64,000 nt of DNA from Nepenthes gracilis (taxonomy: Eukaryota; Streptophyta; Magnoliopsida; Caryophyllales; Nepenthaceae): assembly GCA_033239525.1 (NCBI GenBank), contig BSYO01000004.1, forward strand, positions 18,824,037 to 18,888,036, given 5' to 3'. The stretch's first letter is position 1. Every line of letters starts with the position of its first letter. A program made the translations under genes and the position numbers. Under the pieces are notes generated by a model, which worked only from the letters and a program-made list of their open reading frames with translations, did no database searches and was not told the origin of the DNA. Positions 1 to 11,145 of this stretch are shown piece after piece.

Positions 1-1140
1 TACTTTGATCGGTCTCTAGTGGTGACCGGGGTGGCCTTGGTATAGGGTCACCGTCATATACTTCTCCTAGTCGGCATCACATAGTCCTCACTAGGGCAGT
101 TTAGTGGACTGGTGGTTCAGCTTCAGTGGGGAAGAGGGTCGCTTCTTCTTCTTCCTGTCTAGGCAGACGGACACTCAATCTTTCACCCTCATAGGACTTT
201 TGGTGCCTGCTAAAGGAGGAGATCTCTAGGTCTACCTTGGGTCTGGGCCTTGTCGCCGCAGTAGATCTAGTGCAAACCCTAGTTTGTGTGGCTGCGGCCT
301 GCCTTGGTGGATGATCTCTGGTGGTCACCTTCCAGGCGAAAGCGGGTAGATGATCCTTGGGTCTTACTCGGGAGGGCTTTGGCATGCGCCTTCTACTTCA
401 ACAACCTATGGAAGGTGGTGCGCAAGAGCTTGATCTTCTCGACCGTCCAGAACATAGTGCTCTGGCCATTGAGATTCCATTCCAGGGCCATGTGCATGCT
501 TTCCATGCGGGTGCCTGTCCCAGTAAAGTAGGGCTTCAAAAGTCAAATTATCGTTCCACGTACTCTTTCCTCTGAGTTGTACATCCACCGCGGTGGGCGT
601 CGTACTTTGTAAAAGGGTTTGATGTATGGAATTGCCAAGCATCCTTTGACTTTATTGCATGACTCTAATATTCTTACACAGTGTGAGTGATTGAAGCAGC
701 TAGATGATGCCTTCGAAAGCTTGGGCTATGCTGGTCTGGTAGTCTGGTACTCTAAAAACTCTTTCTTCTAATAGTTTGGCTCACGACTACTCGTCCCCAC
801 ACTTGGCAGGGATAGGGGCCGATCGAGCTCGCCTAGAGCCGGTCTTGAGCACCTTCCACTGCTTGACCTCTTGATGACTTGATGTTTGGCTGGCTGGCAT
901 ATCCGTCCTTTGGAGTTTTGGCTCGCAGTGGCCTAACCTAGCCCTCAATTAGGGCATGGGCCAGTCGAACCAACCTCGAGTCTGCCAGGGCCTGGATCTA
1001 TTGGCTTGCCATCCTTAAACAAATAGTGCATTTGGGCATCATTGGTTGTCAGCGGACTGCGCTGGCAGGCAGAGTTGTGTGGGAACTACGAGGTCCACAA
1101 TCTCATGGTTCCTGATCGACTAGTTTCAATGAGTTGAGGC
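1..1140. other. No gene recognised; left body of Tat-type remnant
   Basis: Moderately GC-rich sequence with only short overlapping frames on both strands (for example 101-385 and 406-642 minus, 286-531 plus), none with a motif I recognise. By position relative to the repeats at 2375-2600 it could correspond to the antisense-ORF part of a Tat element, but I see no protein similarity that proves this. Confidence 0.35.
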
Positions 1141-1159
1141 CTCATAGAGTCGAGGATGA

Positions 1160-1470
1160 GGCGCCAACTTTGGTCACGGGTCGTCCGAGTCTCAGGTGAG
1201 ATCCAGGAGCTTGAAGAGGGAAGATCATGGGCTTGGGATCGGATCACCTCACTATGAGAACGTGCTTAGGGAGTCCTAGTGGTGAGAGAGATGGAGAGCC
1301 GAGTAAGCACTGCTACTATCAAGGCTTCGAAGTAATGAGCAGGCACCATTGGCATCGACTGTGAGTTGTCTGAGTCTCAAACGTGATCCAAGAGCCTACA
1401 AAGGGAAGATCTTGGGCTTGGGATAGGATCGCCTCACTGTGAGGATGCACTTTGGGAGGCTGAGAGCCAA
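1160..1470 (+). repeat. Two-copy direct repeat, about 185-bp period
   Basis: Two diverged copies (about 1170-1290 and 1355-1465) share the order 'GTCTCA ... GTGATCCA(A/G)GAGC ... AGGGAAGATC(A/T)TGGGCTTGGGAT ... GGATC(A/G)CCTCACT'. The unit is non-coding and sits inside the Tat-type remnant. Confidence 0.65.
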
Positions 1471-2374
1471 CTTGCTAACTTCTAGAGCAACTATGCTTAA
1501 AGAGGCAGAGGGCTAAAGATTTAACTCTACCTAGAGGAAGTTTGCCAATTTGAGCTTTCCTATTGAACTTCCAGAGCTTTCCTATTTGAGGGGCGCTTGA
1601 GTTCGATGTTGATCTAACTTGGTCAATCTCCTAGAGATAGAAAGGAAGCCTTTACCACATTCACTGAGGGGCTTTCCGCCTCAGGATAGTTGATCATTCA
1701 AGCAGTAGGAGCATGCTGCACTTTGCATTCCTTGGAAGGGTCCTTCTTATCATGTATTGCTACTGGTTGGTCGACCGAAGGGATTGGGGGCGAGAAGCCC
1801 CCAATGGACTCCAATGCTGGGGCGAGGACCCATCGGGTGGGTAGGCTGGGTGAATATATTGACGTCGTGACCACGGCAAAGCTGGGGATCCCAATCTCGG
1901 TGGCTCCTTCTTTGAGAATGCCATTCTGCTTGCTGGTTAAGTGCTAGGGCTACCGGGGATGACTTGGGTGTGCGTGCCAAATTGTGCTCGCTCTTGTCGA
2001 GAGGAGATCATGGCACAGGTATACTCCATTTGTTGACTAAGCATAGGAGGCATCACCACCGAGCTTGTCCGGATGCATCTGGCTGGTTGTACTTGCTCCT
2101 GTAGGAAGGAGGTCATGGCACTAAGAAAATGTGGTTGCTGGCTAAACCTTGCGGCTATCTTTTTCAGGCTTTGTTGTTGCCTAAGCTGTCACCCGTATGT
2201 ACCCGTCGGCGCTTGGTCCCACTAGAGGACATCGTAACTTTCACAAATTTGATCCTAACCTATCAACCAATGTGAATTGATGGTGCTTTTCCCTTCAGGA
2301 AGGAGTTGTCACACGCATGCCTGATGAAGCCTCCTAAGGTTTGGAATTCGACCATGCATGGGTCATTGGTAATA

Positions 2375-2600
2375 GGACCAAGGTTCAAATCCAACCAAAT
2401 AAGGGCCTCTCGGTACGAGATCGAGGTTCAAATTCAACCGTCTTTGAGTCGCTCGATTGTTGAAATTAAGGTTTAAATTCGACCGTCTATAGGCCACTTG
2501 ATTCGAGATTGAGGTTCAAATTCAACCTTCTCTAGGCCACATGGTTCCAGACTGAGGTTCAAATTCAACTGTCTTTGAGCAGCTTGGTTTAGGACAAGGT
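2375..2600 (+). repeat. Minisatellite, about 60-bp unit, of a Tat element
   Basis: About four diverged units with the core GAGGTTCAAATTCAACCGTC followed by a CTTTGAG/CTATAGG step and a CTTGGTT/CTCGATT step. The array is followed at about 2610 by CACCTGACTTAGGGGCAATC. A similar array plus the same trailing string occurs at 57860-58090, which ties this region to the Tat element there. Confidence 0.7.
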
Positions 2601-3321
2601 TTGGTAACAGGTGAATAGAAATTCACCTGACTTAGGGGCAATCTAGGTCGCTTGATGTAACGAGATAATATACAGGCACTCGCTTAAGCAGATAAAATAC
2701 CTATCTTATTAAAGAAAACATAGTTCAAGCAAGTCGAATGATGCATGCAAGACTTACCCGAATTTGATGTGGAATCATTGTAAGTACTTTGCAATAGATG
2801 GCGTGCTATGCCCTTGGGACCAGTTCACCGTACCAAGTGCACGACCGGTGTGCACCGCTTTGGAGAGTTGTCGAGGCTATTTGGCGGGCACATTAGCCTA
2901 CGGCCTCTATGCTCCATAGGACTTTGTCCTCCACCATGAACTAGCTAAGTAGTGCCTTGCTACTACGCTAAGTGGTCCACTGACTTGTGGCTCGGGTTTT
3001 ATTATCCGCTGATATGGTCTTGGGCAACCCGGACTGGTTGGTGCTTGGCAAGGCTGGACAATGCCTGCTGTGAGGTGATGGGTAGCGGGCTGAACATATC
3101 GAGCCCCCCATTGCTGCTATGTAATGGGCCGATTAGAGGCATTTTGTGGAATCAGCCTTTTATCTTGGAGTCGCGGTCAATGCACCTTTCTTTGGAGGAT
3201 CGCCGAGGCCAAGAATAGTCCCCATCAGCAGGGGGACCAGCCACTCGTTCTGGGGGTTTTATGTCTACAGCCTTCTACATTCAAAAAGGTGCGGTTCTCC
3301 TAATCAAGATGGCGCGGCGTG
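2601..3321. other. Non-coding spacer of Tat-type remnant
   Basis: No reading frame with a recognisable product. The first hundred bases resemble the spacer next to the integrase end of the Tat element at about 58.1 kb. The segment ends at the insertion site of solo LTR S. Confidence 0.4.
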
Positions 3322-3394
3322 TGTAACGGCCCAGATTTTAAATCATAGAAAGTTGCAGTCATTAAGTTAATATAATGTTGGAGTAAAAGGAAGT

Positions 3395-3475
3395 TTATCC
3401 GGTCAATGCCAGTTGACCGAAAATGTAAAGGGCACTTATCCGGTCAACGTCAGTTGACCGGAAATAATGAAGGAG
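3395..3475 (+). repeat. Two inverted W-box pairs in solo LTR S
   Basis: Two copies of CCGGTCAA-N-GTTGACCG, at about 3399 and 3441. Related copies recur at about 4448 and 4554 in the same LTR. TTGACC is the core bound by WRKY factors in plants; function here is inferred. Confidence 0.6.
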
Positions 3476-3769
3476 CAATTATAAGAATAGAAGGCAAGTC
3501 GGGATAGTTTGAGTTGACCAAAATTATGTGGTTATTGACCAAAAAATTTAGGAGGTAATGTTGACCGATTTCAAGGAGATTTTAAGGACGTTGTCCGGAG
3601 AAATGATGACCGGCAACAAAATGCTGACCGGCATCAATAGGTTGACTGGAATGGTTGACCATAGTGTTGATCGGTTTTAGAAAATGTTGAGAGGAAGCCG
3701 TGGCTGGCAGCTTATGACTCAATGGCCGACTGTCTTATAATCCCAATAAGACGGTCAACGCAACCTTGA

Positions 3770-4240
3770 CCAAGTTCTAAATAGCAATAATTTCGGAGAC
3801 CATGAACAGTAATTTTCGGAGACCTTGACCTTCGGATGATAAGAAGAAATAATGATTTCTGGAGACCTTATTCTCCGGAAGATAAGAGGGAACAATGAAC
3901 TCCAGAGACCTTGATCTCCGAAGATGATTGAAGTTTGGAGACTGAAGTTCCGTAGACCTTGATCTTCGAAGAACATTGAACTTGAAGGCTAGAGTTTCCA
4001 AAGACATTGATCTCCGGAGACGATAATATTAAAGGCTAAAGTTTTGGAGACCTTGATCCCCGGAGAAGTCGAATTTGAAGACTTAAGTCCCAGAGACCTT
4101 GATCTCCAGAGATGTTGAAATTGGAGACTTAAGTCCCGGAGACCTTGGTCTCCGGAGATGTTGAATTTGGAGACTTTGGTTCCAGAGACCATGATCTCCG
4201 AAGATATTGAATTTGGAGACTCAAGTTCCGGAGACGATGA
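3770..4240 (+). repeat. Tandem repeat with CTCCGGAG palindromes
   Basis: About nine diverged units of roughly 45-50 bp built around GGAGACCTTGATCTCCGGAG and a TTGAATTTGGAGACT-type spacer. Each unit contains CTCCGGAG, so single strands could form repeated short hairpins. It lies upstream of the predicted TATA box of LTR S, in the U3 part. Confidence 0.75.
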
Positions 4241-4725
4241 AGACAACTTCCAGAGCCGATTGAGGGGCTCTTCGGAGACAAATTTTGGAGGAGATTGACG
4301 AGTTCTCTGGAGAAGATTTTCAGAGAAAATTAAATTCTTCCGAAGACCTTTTCTGAAGACTACTTCCGGGGACCATTTCGGGAGGCCATTCAGGCGGCTT
4401 CCCGAGACGATGAACGTAATCTTGGGAGACGTGAAGGGAAACTTATCCGGTCAATACTAGTTGACTAAAAATGATGGGGGCCCTATAAGATGAAAAAGGA
4501 AAACTAAGGAAAAGTGAGGGAAAGCCTCTACATGATATAAAGGGAAGTTAATCCGGTCAACACCAGTTGACTGGAAAATGTGAAGAGAAGCCACGGAAGA
4601 GTTGACCGCCCGATTGATTGGTGATGACTAATTAAGGTCTGGATGATCATGTCTAAGTAGGTAACCTACTTTTAACCACCCTTAGTGGTTGACCTGCCCT
4701 ACCTACTATCGTCAGATCAGAGGTC

Positions 4726-4733
4726 TATAAATA
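4726..4733 (+). promoter_or_regulatory. TATA box of solo LTR S
   Basis: TATAAATA preceded by a GC-richer stretch. It lies about 95 bp before the AG|GCAAG site, the same order as in LTRs T and U. Confidence 0.6.
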
Positions 4734-4828
4734 CGGAACTAGAAAATTTGAGGGAAAGCTCTCGGCTAATCTTTTTGGTGGAAGAACCAAGAAAGAATTC
4801 CACCCTGACTCTAAGTTAGGAGATTCAG

Positions 4829-5761
4829 GCAAGCGTACTCCCTATTTTTAAGTTCATAGTTTAACGTAAATGTACTCACCGTTTTAAGTTTATGTTTTTA
4901 ATGCAAGTATATCATGCTTGTTTGTCTAACTAATGATGTTCAGTTATTTCATGATGTTCGAACCCATGAAGTTTGATTATTGCATGATTTAGATGATGAC
5001 CAGTTATTTGTTTATGAAAAATACCGGTTATTTCATGATGTTTTGATGTTTTACATTAAATGCATGAAGTTTGGCCATGATCATGTTTTAAGATGTTCGG
5101 TTATTGCATGTGTAAAATGACCTTCGACTTTTGATAAAATGACCTCCGTCTTTTGTTAAAAGACTTCCAGCAGTTTGATGAAAATGACCCCCTGTTTTAA
5201 GACATTACAAGAAAGACTTTATGGTATCCGGTTAATTGCATATTTGACTTTGATTTTCAGAAAAGCATGATTTACGGAACTAAGTGTTTGATGGTCGAGA
5301 CTGCAGACCTTAAATGTAGCCATTATTGTGGTGTGATGGTCGAGACTGTAGACCTTAAATGTAGCCGTTAATTGGTCAAAACTGCGAACCTTAAATGTAG
5401 CCGTTTGATTGGTCATGACTACGGACCTTAAATGTAGTGCTAGGGAATTTGATGATTCAGAGGGTCGGACTGCAGACCTTAAATGTAGCCGTTATTGAGA
5501 TATGCTGGTTGAGAGCTGCAAACCTTTAATGTAGTCGGCTTTTGACAGAAATAAATTTGGAAACAGAACCATGTTTTTTTAAATCAATTGCATAAAAATG
5601 ACTTTGGAATCTGTTTGCATTGACTTCGGCCATGTTTTATGAAACTACATGCATATACACCTCTATTGCATTCTGTTTGTTTGCCTCACTGTTCATGACT
5701 ATGCATGGTTTATGCATGAGTACCTTGTTGGGCTCCCTAACTCACCCCTTCTATTTTTTAG
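4829..5761 (+). other. Predicted GC-AG leader intron in LTR S
   Basis: Donor-like CAG|GCAAGC at 4828/4829. The acceptor-like block holds CTAACTCACC (branch-point-like), a pyrimidine run and TTTTTTAG ending at 5761. The downstream frame reads DNADDEFMPDEKE then stop (from G5761). The proposal rests on the same arrangement in LTRs T, U and R. No transcript evidence is available. Confidence 0.45.
5285..5545 (+). repeat. Minisatellite inside LTR S, about 55-bp unit
   Basis: About five units around 'GGTCGAGACTGCAGACCTTAA' plus ATGTAGCCGTTATT. The array lies within the predicted leader intron. Confidence 0.75.
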
Positions 5762-6230
5762 ATAATGCTGATGACGAGTTTATGCCAGACGAAAAAGAGT
5801 GAGGTCCGATGAACTAGATAGGCAGGATAGCTGGCCGGAATTTAAGCAGCAAAGGAGCAAAATTGATGTTTTCGCTTTTGATGTTTTGGAAAAAATTTGT
5901 AAAATACTTCCGTTGCTAAAAGTTAATGAATATTAATATGCTTCTGTACGCTGTTATGGTTTGAGTGATTTGTGATTCCTAGTGGCATCTCAGTTTGTTT
6001 TTGGGACCTTCATGTTCGATCGACGTCATCTTGACTGGCCAAGAGAGAACCCACAACCCCCTGGCTGCCAACTCACGAAGTTGGGCCTTACGAGATCCTG
6101 CGCACGCGATGTGAAGTATATATAAAAGAAAAGAAAAATTTTAAGTCCACCTTTTTAACCAGAGTATATGATCGGTTTTGATCAACAGGCAACCGCATGC
6201 GGTGAAATGTGGCCGGTCCGCCACAGCGTG

Positions 6231-6730
6231 AGGCCAGCGTCTTCTGACAAGGGATGCTGCATGTAGGGGGATGAGTACTTTGTTGCCCTCAAGGATGCTC
6301 CAGCCTGCTACCTTCCTCACTCGGCACGCCGATAGTATCTTCTGGCATGGCACGTCACATGCGAGGGTCTGAGGCCTCTGCCACTTCTAGGGGCATTCCA
6401 GCCTGCTGACTTATTACTACTTGGTTTAGAGATACGCGCAATTGAGAGGCAGCTTAAATTTTGGATATCGGGCCCATGCTATTGATTTGTGACCTATAGG
6501 TTTCAAGTATGGACTTCTGTCGGTGTGAAGGAAGCATCTTTAGGTGGGGGACGTCGCATGCAGGGGGTTGAGTGCTCCATTACCCTCGAGGATGTTCCAA
6601 CATGCTGCCTACTACACTTGGCGCACTTACAGTATCTTTTGGCATGAAATGCCACGTGCGAGGGGCTGATGGTATACTGCCCTTGAGGGTGTCCTAGCTT
6701 GCTTCCAATGCTACTTTGGGAACTTGTGAT
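6231..6730 (+). repeat. Two-copy tandem repeat, about 290-bp period
   Basis: Copies at about 6238-6480 and 6528-6730 share GTCTTC/GCATCTT, GCATG(T/C)AGGGGG(A/T)TGAGT, CCTC(A/G)AGGATG(C/T)TCCA, GTATCTT(C/T)TGGCATG and GTGCGAGGG-type steps. Non-coding; part of the Tat-type remnant right of solo LTR S. Confidence 0.65.
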
Positions 6731-7332
6731 GCCCTGAGGGTTTGGCGAAGCATAGGAGTGATCCACGGGGAACACCGGATTAGAGCTTTGAATGCATGAC
6801 TATTGGATTGATTTTCGGATACTACAAGGGGATGGTGGGAACTAAATCTCCATCACTATCGGTGGCCTTCTTGGGTTTGCAGAGTGCTAACTGGCACTGT
6901 GTGAAGTTTCTTCTTGGGCATGGGGCCTCTTGTCATATGGGAGTGGTATGGATCAAGTCACTTTGGACTTTTATTCCACATTTTGTGACATGGTCAGCCC
7001 TTTAGTCGTAGCAAGGCCCTTCCACTTGTGACCGCTCGAGCCCCAAGGTCATCAGCTTGCTAGATCCTCTGAGGATGCAAATTCTCTCCAATTGCCTAGA
7101 AGTCGGAGGACAGAGTCCTAGCGTTGCTCCTTCGGATGGGTGCAGACAGTTTGGGGCCCATAGAGTAAGGACACCCGTTGGGTATCGAGTGCTTGCACAC
7201 TTGGGTTGGCCGTCTATCCGCATGGCTACCCAGAAGGGGTTCGTCACTGTGGGCAGCAACGTCTCTTGCTAGCACGTTGGCTTGTACTTGAGATGCCAAC
7301 CATGTTTGTTTATATAGGTGCGGTGGTAGACT
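6731..7332. other. Leader-side spacer of Tat-type remnant, no gene seen
   Basis: Short overlapping frames on both strands, none recognised. Lies between the 290-bp repeat and the primer binding site, so it corresponds to the 5' untranslated or gag-proximal part of the minus-strand element. Confidence 0.35.
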
Positions 7333-7352
7333 TTTTAATCGTTTTCACAGAG
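7333..7352 (-). promoter_or_regulatory. Primer binding site of Tat-type element
   Basis: On the minus strand, directly after the LTR end GATGCATCA, the sequence is TTGGCGTCCTCTGTGAAAAC. This closely matches the TGGCGCCGTCTGTGGG-type primer site usual in plant Tat elements. It fixes the orientation and identifies the LTR at 7353 as the 5' LTR. Confidence 0.7.
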
Positions 7353-8607
7353 GACGCCAATGATGCATCCCTAAATTTAGATTATTATATGGATCAGAGA
7401 GTCACCTGATTTTTTATGTCTGGTTAAATTAAGGCATATCCGGTCTCAATCTCTAATAACGTGGGTCCTGTATAGCACAACAAACTAATAAAAAATCAGA
7501 AAATTGGTAGGACTCACTCCACGATTTATCCTCTAACGCTCAAATCAGAATTCTTTCTTAACAAATGAAAAGATATGATAATGTGAGAAATATGCATTAA
7601 TGCATGTTTTCTTGGGATTGAGTGTGAGTGCGCCCGATTAAGGGACGAATTAATGATGCACCCAACTAGAGGGCGGTATAGAGATGCACCCGATTGAAGG
7701 GAAGTTTAGAGGTACGCCGGTTAAAGGGTGGCTTATGAGATGAAAGACTAAGTTTTGAGGCTGCATCTGATCAATGGGTGACTTATGAGATGCGTCTAAT
7801 TGATGGGCGGTTTAGAGATGCGCTCGGTTGAGGGGCAGGTTATGAGATGGAGGATTGAGCTCCTGAGTAGAGAGTGGGCCACTTGGATGTAGAGTGGGCC
7901 CCTTGGATGGAGGGCATGGCACCAAGATGGAAGGCATGACACCTAGGTGGAGAGTAGGATACCTAGATAGAGAGCGGGCCTCCCGAATGAAGGGCATGGC
8001 ACCTGGATGGAGAGCCTCCTAGATGGAAGACATTATGCCCGGATGGAGGAGTTCTTGGATGGAGAGCCCGGTTTGGAAGAAGAGCGGGTATCACGGATGG
8101 AGGGCAATTCCCGGAAAGAGAGCAGGCCTCCTGGAAAGAGAGCAGGCCTGAATGGAGGATGGTTCGTAGATGGAGGGCAAGCCTCTTAGAAGGAGGGTAG
8201 CTCTTGAAAGAAGGGCATGCCTTAATTGAGGATAGTTCTTCGATAGAGGGCAGGCTTCCTGGTTCTTGAAAGAAGGGCAACTCCTGGAAGGAGGGGCATG
8301 CCTCCTAGATGGAGGGCAAGCCTGCTCTCGTAGGAGAGTGGCTGGCTGCAGTTACAAATTTTGCTATTGCTACGGAGCCTCCTGAGCCCTCTTCAACTTT
8401 TGGTAGCCTACTATGGCAACTGTTTTTATAATGTGATTCGTGGAGTAGTACCTACCTGCCTGAACGATATGGGACCTTAGGTAGGATATCTTGAGATGAT
8501 AGACTGGGCTAGACTTGCGGGGTTGCATTGTGGGCCCGCTCAGTGGGGCCTTTAGGGGCCTTGTATTGGGCTTGGCTACATCTTTGACAGGCTATCCATC
8601 TCCTACA
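7353..8607 (-). mobile_element. 5' LTR of Tat-type element
   Basis: The plus-strand left end TGATGCATCC is the minus-strand LTR end. The same terminus opens the Tat LTRs at 24560, 26061 and 33851. The right end is placed at CTCCTACA (about 8607) from the terminal CA only and is uncertain. A G-rich minisatellite fills 7630-8330. Confidence 0.55.
7630..8330 (+). repeat. Degenerate minisatellite in Tat LTR
   Basis: First about seven units of 'GAGATGC(A/G)CCCGATTGAAGGGCGG' type, then from about 7860 about sixteen units of 'ATGGAGGGCAGGCCTCCTGG' type (about 25-32 bp). Related 'GTGCGCCC(A/G)ACCAATGGGCGACTTT' units recur at 24838-25140 and 32630-32940. Confidence 0.7.
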
Positions 8608-9174
8608 ATGTGGACTCTAGACAGATTTACGGTACTAGACCTATCAAATAGCAACTTAAATTGAATAAAAATTAGGTGCTACATTTTAAGAATGATATAT
8701 ATAATTTTAAAAGTTAGCATAATAATACAAATCCATGGCCAATGATCAGGCTCAGGTCCCCACAACTTTAGCTAAGTTGGCTTTACTCCTTTTAGTGTTT
8801 TGTGGCATTGTTACCTTTTTTTTTTTATACCGCCCTTGTGCTTTGATAGGGAGCTTTTTCTATATGCAGTGGTAATGCTGTTGGATTTTTCAGGTGTTAA
8901 AAGAATTAAACAAAAGTATGGAGTGACTTGTACTTATATGAGTTACCATCGAGATCTCTATGACTGATTGCATTAGGCATTCTTATTGGCTTAATAGTTG
9001 CATTACCTCCTATAGTTGAGTTTCTAGCCATTTATTTTGCCCTTTTTTCATGCTCATTAAGACGTAGTCTATTAAAATACAGTGATCAAAAATCGTGTCT
9101 ATAATCATAGCGCCTTTTTAGGTCAACTATTGGCCCTTGTCAGAGGGCTTCTCCATAACTTATGTAGGCTTGCG
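8608..9174. other. AT-rich spacer, nothing recognised
   Basis: Stop-rich in all frames. Contains a T tract at about 8815. No repeat boundary or gene was identified. Confidence 0.5.
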
Positions 9175-9179
9175 GTGCG

Positions 9180-10593
9180 TGTTGGAGTTCGAAACCCGGA
9201 TCCACCCGATCCGGTAGCAACGAAATACCCGAACCTCCCGTCATCATCAGCCACCATATAATAGGAATAAGGAACACAAGCGATGCACAATATTTTTTTA
9301 CATTAAAACCCTTTTTTAACTAAGGGAAAAAATAATGGGACACAAAGTCCACTAATAAATCCACTATGTAAAATGGTTACACAAACCCAGAGATAGAATA
9401 CAGCAACCACCCTTACTATATAAGCCCTAGAGGAGAAAATGAAGAATAGAGTACGAGAATATAAAACCCTAACACTTTGTATCTTACTTACTACTCTCTC
9501 TTTCTTCTCTCTTTCTCTCATCACTGTAGTGCTCTCTACTCTCTCAATTTACAAGTGTTGGTGAAACGGCAACCGTCATTTCACCCCCACACTCATGCGG
9601 CCGTCGCACAGCGCCCCTGGTGTTATCTCCCACACCAGCCCGGTGCAACCCACACCCCTGGGTGTCTTTACACACCCAGACACTTGGTGGTTTTTCTCTC
9701 GCCACACTGGGGCTACCACATCCTTTGTGGTTTTCACATACCACGCATACATAGCATGCCCAGCATGCGTATATATAATACTTTGTCGGGAGACCTTCAA
9801 CCAATAGGCAGGTTACGTGTGGACAAACGCCTGCCACCTGCTCTACAACCTGTCAACAACTTTACCCACCAACTCTGCAATCTTGCCACCTGCACAGACG
9901 GCGTAGACAGACTGCAAGTCTGCCACCTGCTCTGTAGAGCCAACTATCTACAACTTGCTGCCAACTGTCCACGACGTCCTCGGTCGTTGCTGCAGTCAAG
10001 TCCCCAGACCATCTGTGTCCTTTGGCCATCACAAAAGTCCTCTGGCGTTCCTTGGTCTCCAGACAGTGACAACAATCTCGGACATCCATGTCCTCGGCCT
10101 TCACTGTGCACAGCCCATATCTCCAAATGCTATAGTGCACTCAGCCATCTCTACGGGCGATTCCATACCAGTGTTATCAACTGGTAAATTTCGGCCTTCG
10201 CTTTGGCTTCTCAGGCCCATTACTAAGCCGGTCAACTTTTCATTGACCGAATTCCTCTCCCAGCCGATCAACATCTCATCGACCTCCTTTAGCATTCATC
10301 CAGTCGACTTCCATTGACCGTCCTCTACTTTCATCCGGTCAACCTCCTTGTTGACGATCTTTTGCTGCTCGTCCGTCATCCAGCAGTACTCCTGCAACCC
10401 TCAGACGGTCAACCACCTATTGACCGGAATCTACAGTTGGCCATCCGCCGGTCAATCTCCATTGACCGTCTATTATTTTCCTCCAGTCAACACCCTATTG
10501 ATCGGAATCAGTTCTTCGAATTTGTTCTCCACAAATCCTTCAATGGCAAACCAGTTTGTTAGGTTACCCACAATAAAGTGACCAAACCTAACA
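9180..10593 (-). repeat. Left (3') LTR of the coding-poor element
   Basis: Aligns end to end with 11226-12636. Holds seven inverted W-box pairs at about 10225-10505. The long plus-strand frame at 9477-10187 is antisense to the element and is not considered a gene. Confidence 0.85.
10225..10505 (+). repeat. Array of seven inverted W-box pairs, left LTR
   Basis: Successive units approximate CCGGTCAAC-N(4-8)-GTTGACCG, spaced about 40 bp apart. Several units carry single transitions (for example CCAGTCGAC). Matches the array at 12268-12550. Confidence 0.8.
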
Positions 10594-10639
10594 AAATTTA
10601 ACTCACGACCTTGTAGGGAACACCTTCACCTTTACCTGG

Positions 10640-10900
10640 CGACCATCATCGCCTGTCTTTCGGAAGCTTCCCCTCAATTGGGATCCCGGCGTCAGCTCCA
10701 CCCTTGGCCCTGCTAGCTTTGCCCTTGGTCCCACTGGCTCCGCCCTCTGTCTTACTGGCTCCACCTTTGGCTCTACTGGCTCCGCACTTACCCCTGTTCA
10801 GCTCCGCCCTTGGCTTTGCACGGCTCTGCCCTTGGCCTTGCACAGCTCTGCCCTTAGCCCTACTGACTCCGCTGTGGCTTTTAACGTTCCTTCCAGTTCT
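10640..10900 (-). repeat. Low-complexity sense-strand repeat encoding GGAS-type peptide
   Basis: Tandem copies of a 20-24-bp unit (GGCTCCGCCCTTGGC-like on plus). Read on the minus strand, the element's sense, one frame (10646-10843) is open and gives repeated GGAS(R/K)-type heptads. This may be a remnant of an internal frame or only a GC-rich minisatellite. No known domain. Confidence 0.5.
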
Positions 10901-11145
10901 ACACTAAATGGCAAACTCCTCCACGTTGACTCCAGATACACTTCGACCGTCGCAGACCTCGGCGGCTACACTTATGCGGTACTTCACTAGACAGCTTCCC
11001 TCTGTGACGCTTCACTCCACTCCGACAGCAGGTCAGCACCTCCGCAGGTAGCCTTTTTCGGTCAACACCTTTCACAAGTGGCCTTTTCCGGTTAGCACCC
11101 TCCGCAAGTAGCCCTTTCCGGCCCTGGGCCAATCTCAGCTATCTT

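Larger units (their letters stand above)
3322..6225 (+). mobile_element. Solo LTR 'S' (chromovirus-type), 2904 bp
   Basis: Begins TGTAACGGCC and ends GTCCGCCACA, flanked on both sides by the 5-bp duplication GCGTG (3317-3321 and 6226-6230), so this is a complete LTR left after recombination of a full element. It has a TATA box (TATAAATA, 4726-4733), an AG|GCAAG donor-like site at 4828/4829, and a branch-point, pyrimidine and AG acceptor-like block ending at 5761. Internal repeats are at 3395-3475, 3770-4240 and 5285-5545. The length and layout match LTRs T and U in this window, which suggests a Tekay-like chromovirus. No internal region survives, so the lineage call is by LTR resemblance only. 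Confidence 0.85.
1..8607 (-). mobile_element. Tat-type Ty3/gypsy remnant, interrupted by solo LTR S
   Basis: The region reads as the non-coding remains of a minus-strand Tat-type gypsy element. On the right lies an LTR whose minus-strand end is followed by a Tat-type primer binding site (7333-7352). The tandem repeats at 2375-2600, followed by the string CCTGACTTAGGGGCA, match the arrangement at 57860-58080 in the better preserved Tat element of this window, in the same orientation. No gag or pol reading frame is recognisable; the frames present are short and carry no domain I know. The body is split at 3322-6225 by a younger solo LTR. The left LTR lies outside the window. The gypsy assignment rests on the primer site and shared repeats, not on protein. 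Confidence 0.6.

Noticed and set aside
2375..2600. Possible CRISPR-like array (regular repeats)
   Set aside because: Units are diverged, contiguous and without unique spacers; the context is plant retrotransposon.
7812..8280. Frames on both strands over the LTR minisatellite
   Set aside because: Pro/Ser-rich or Gly/Glu-rich translations follow from the G-rich repeat and not from a gene.
9477..10187. 236-residue plus-strand open frame
   Set aside because: It lies wholly inside an LTR and antisense to the element. The homologous LTR breaks it into shorter frames, and it has no domain; it is chance openness in C-rich sequence.
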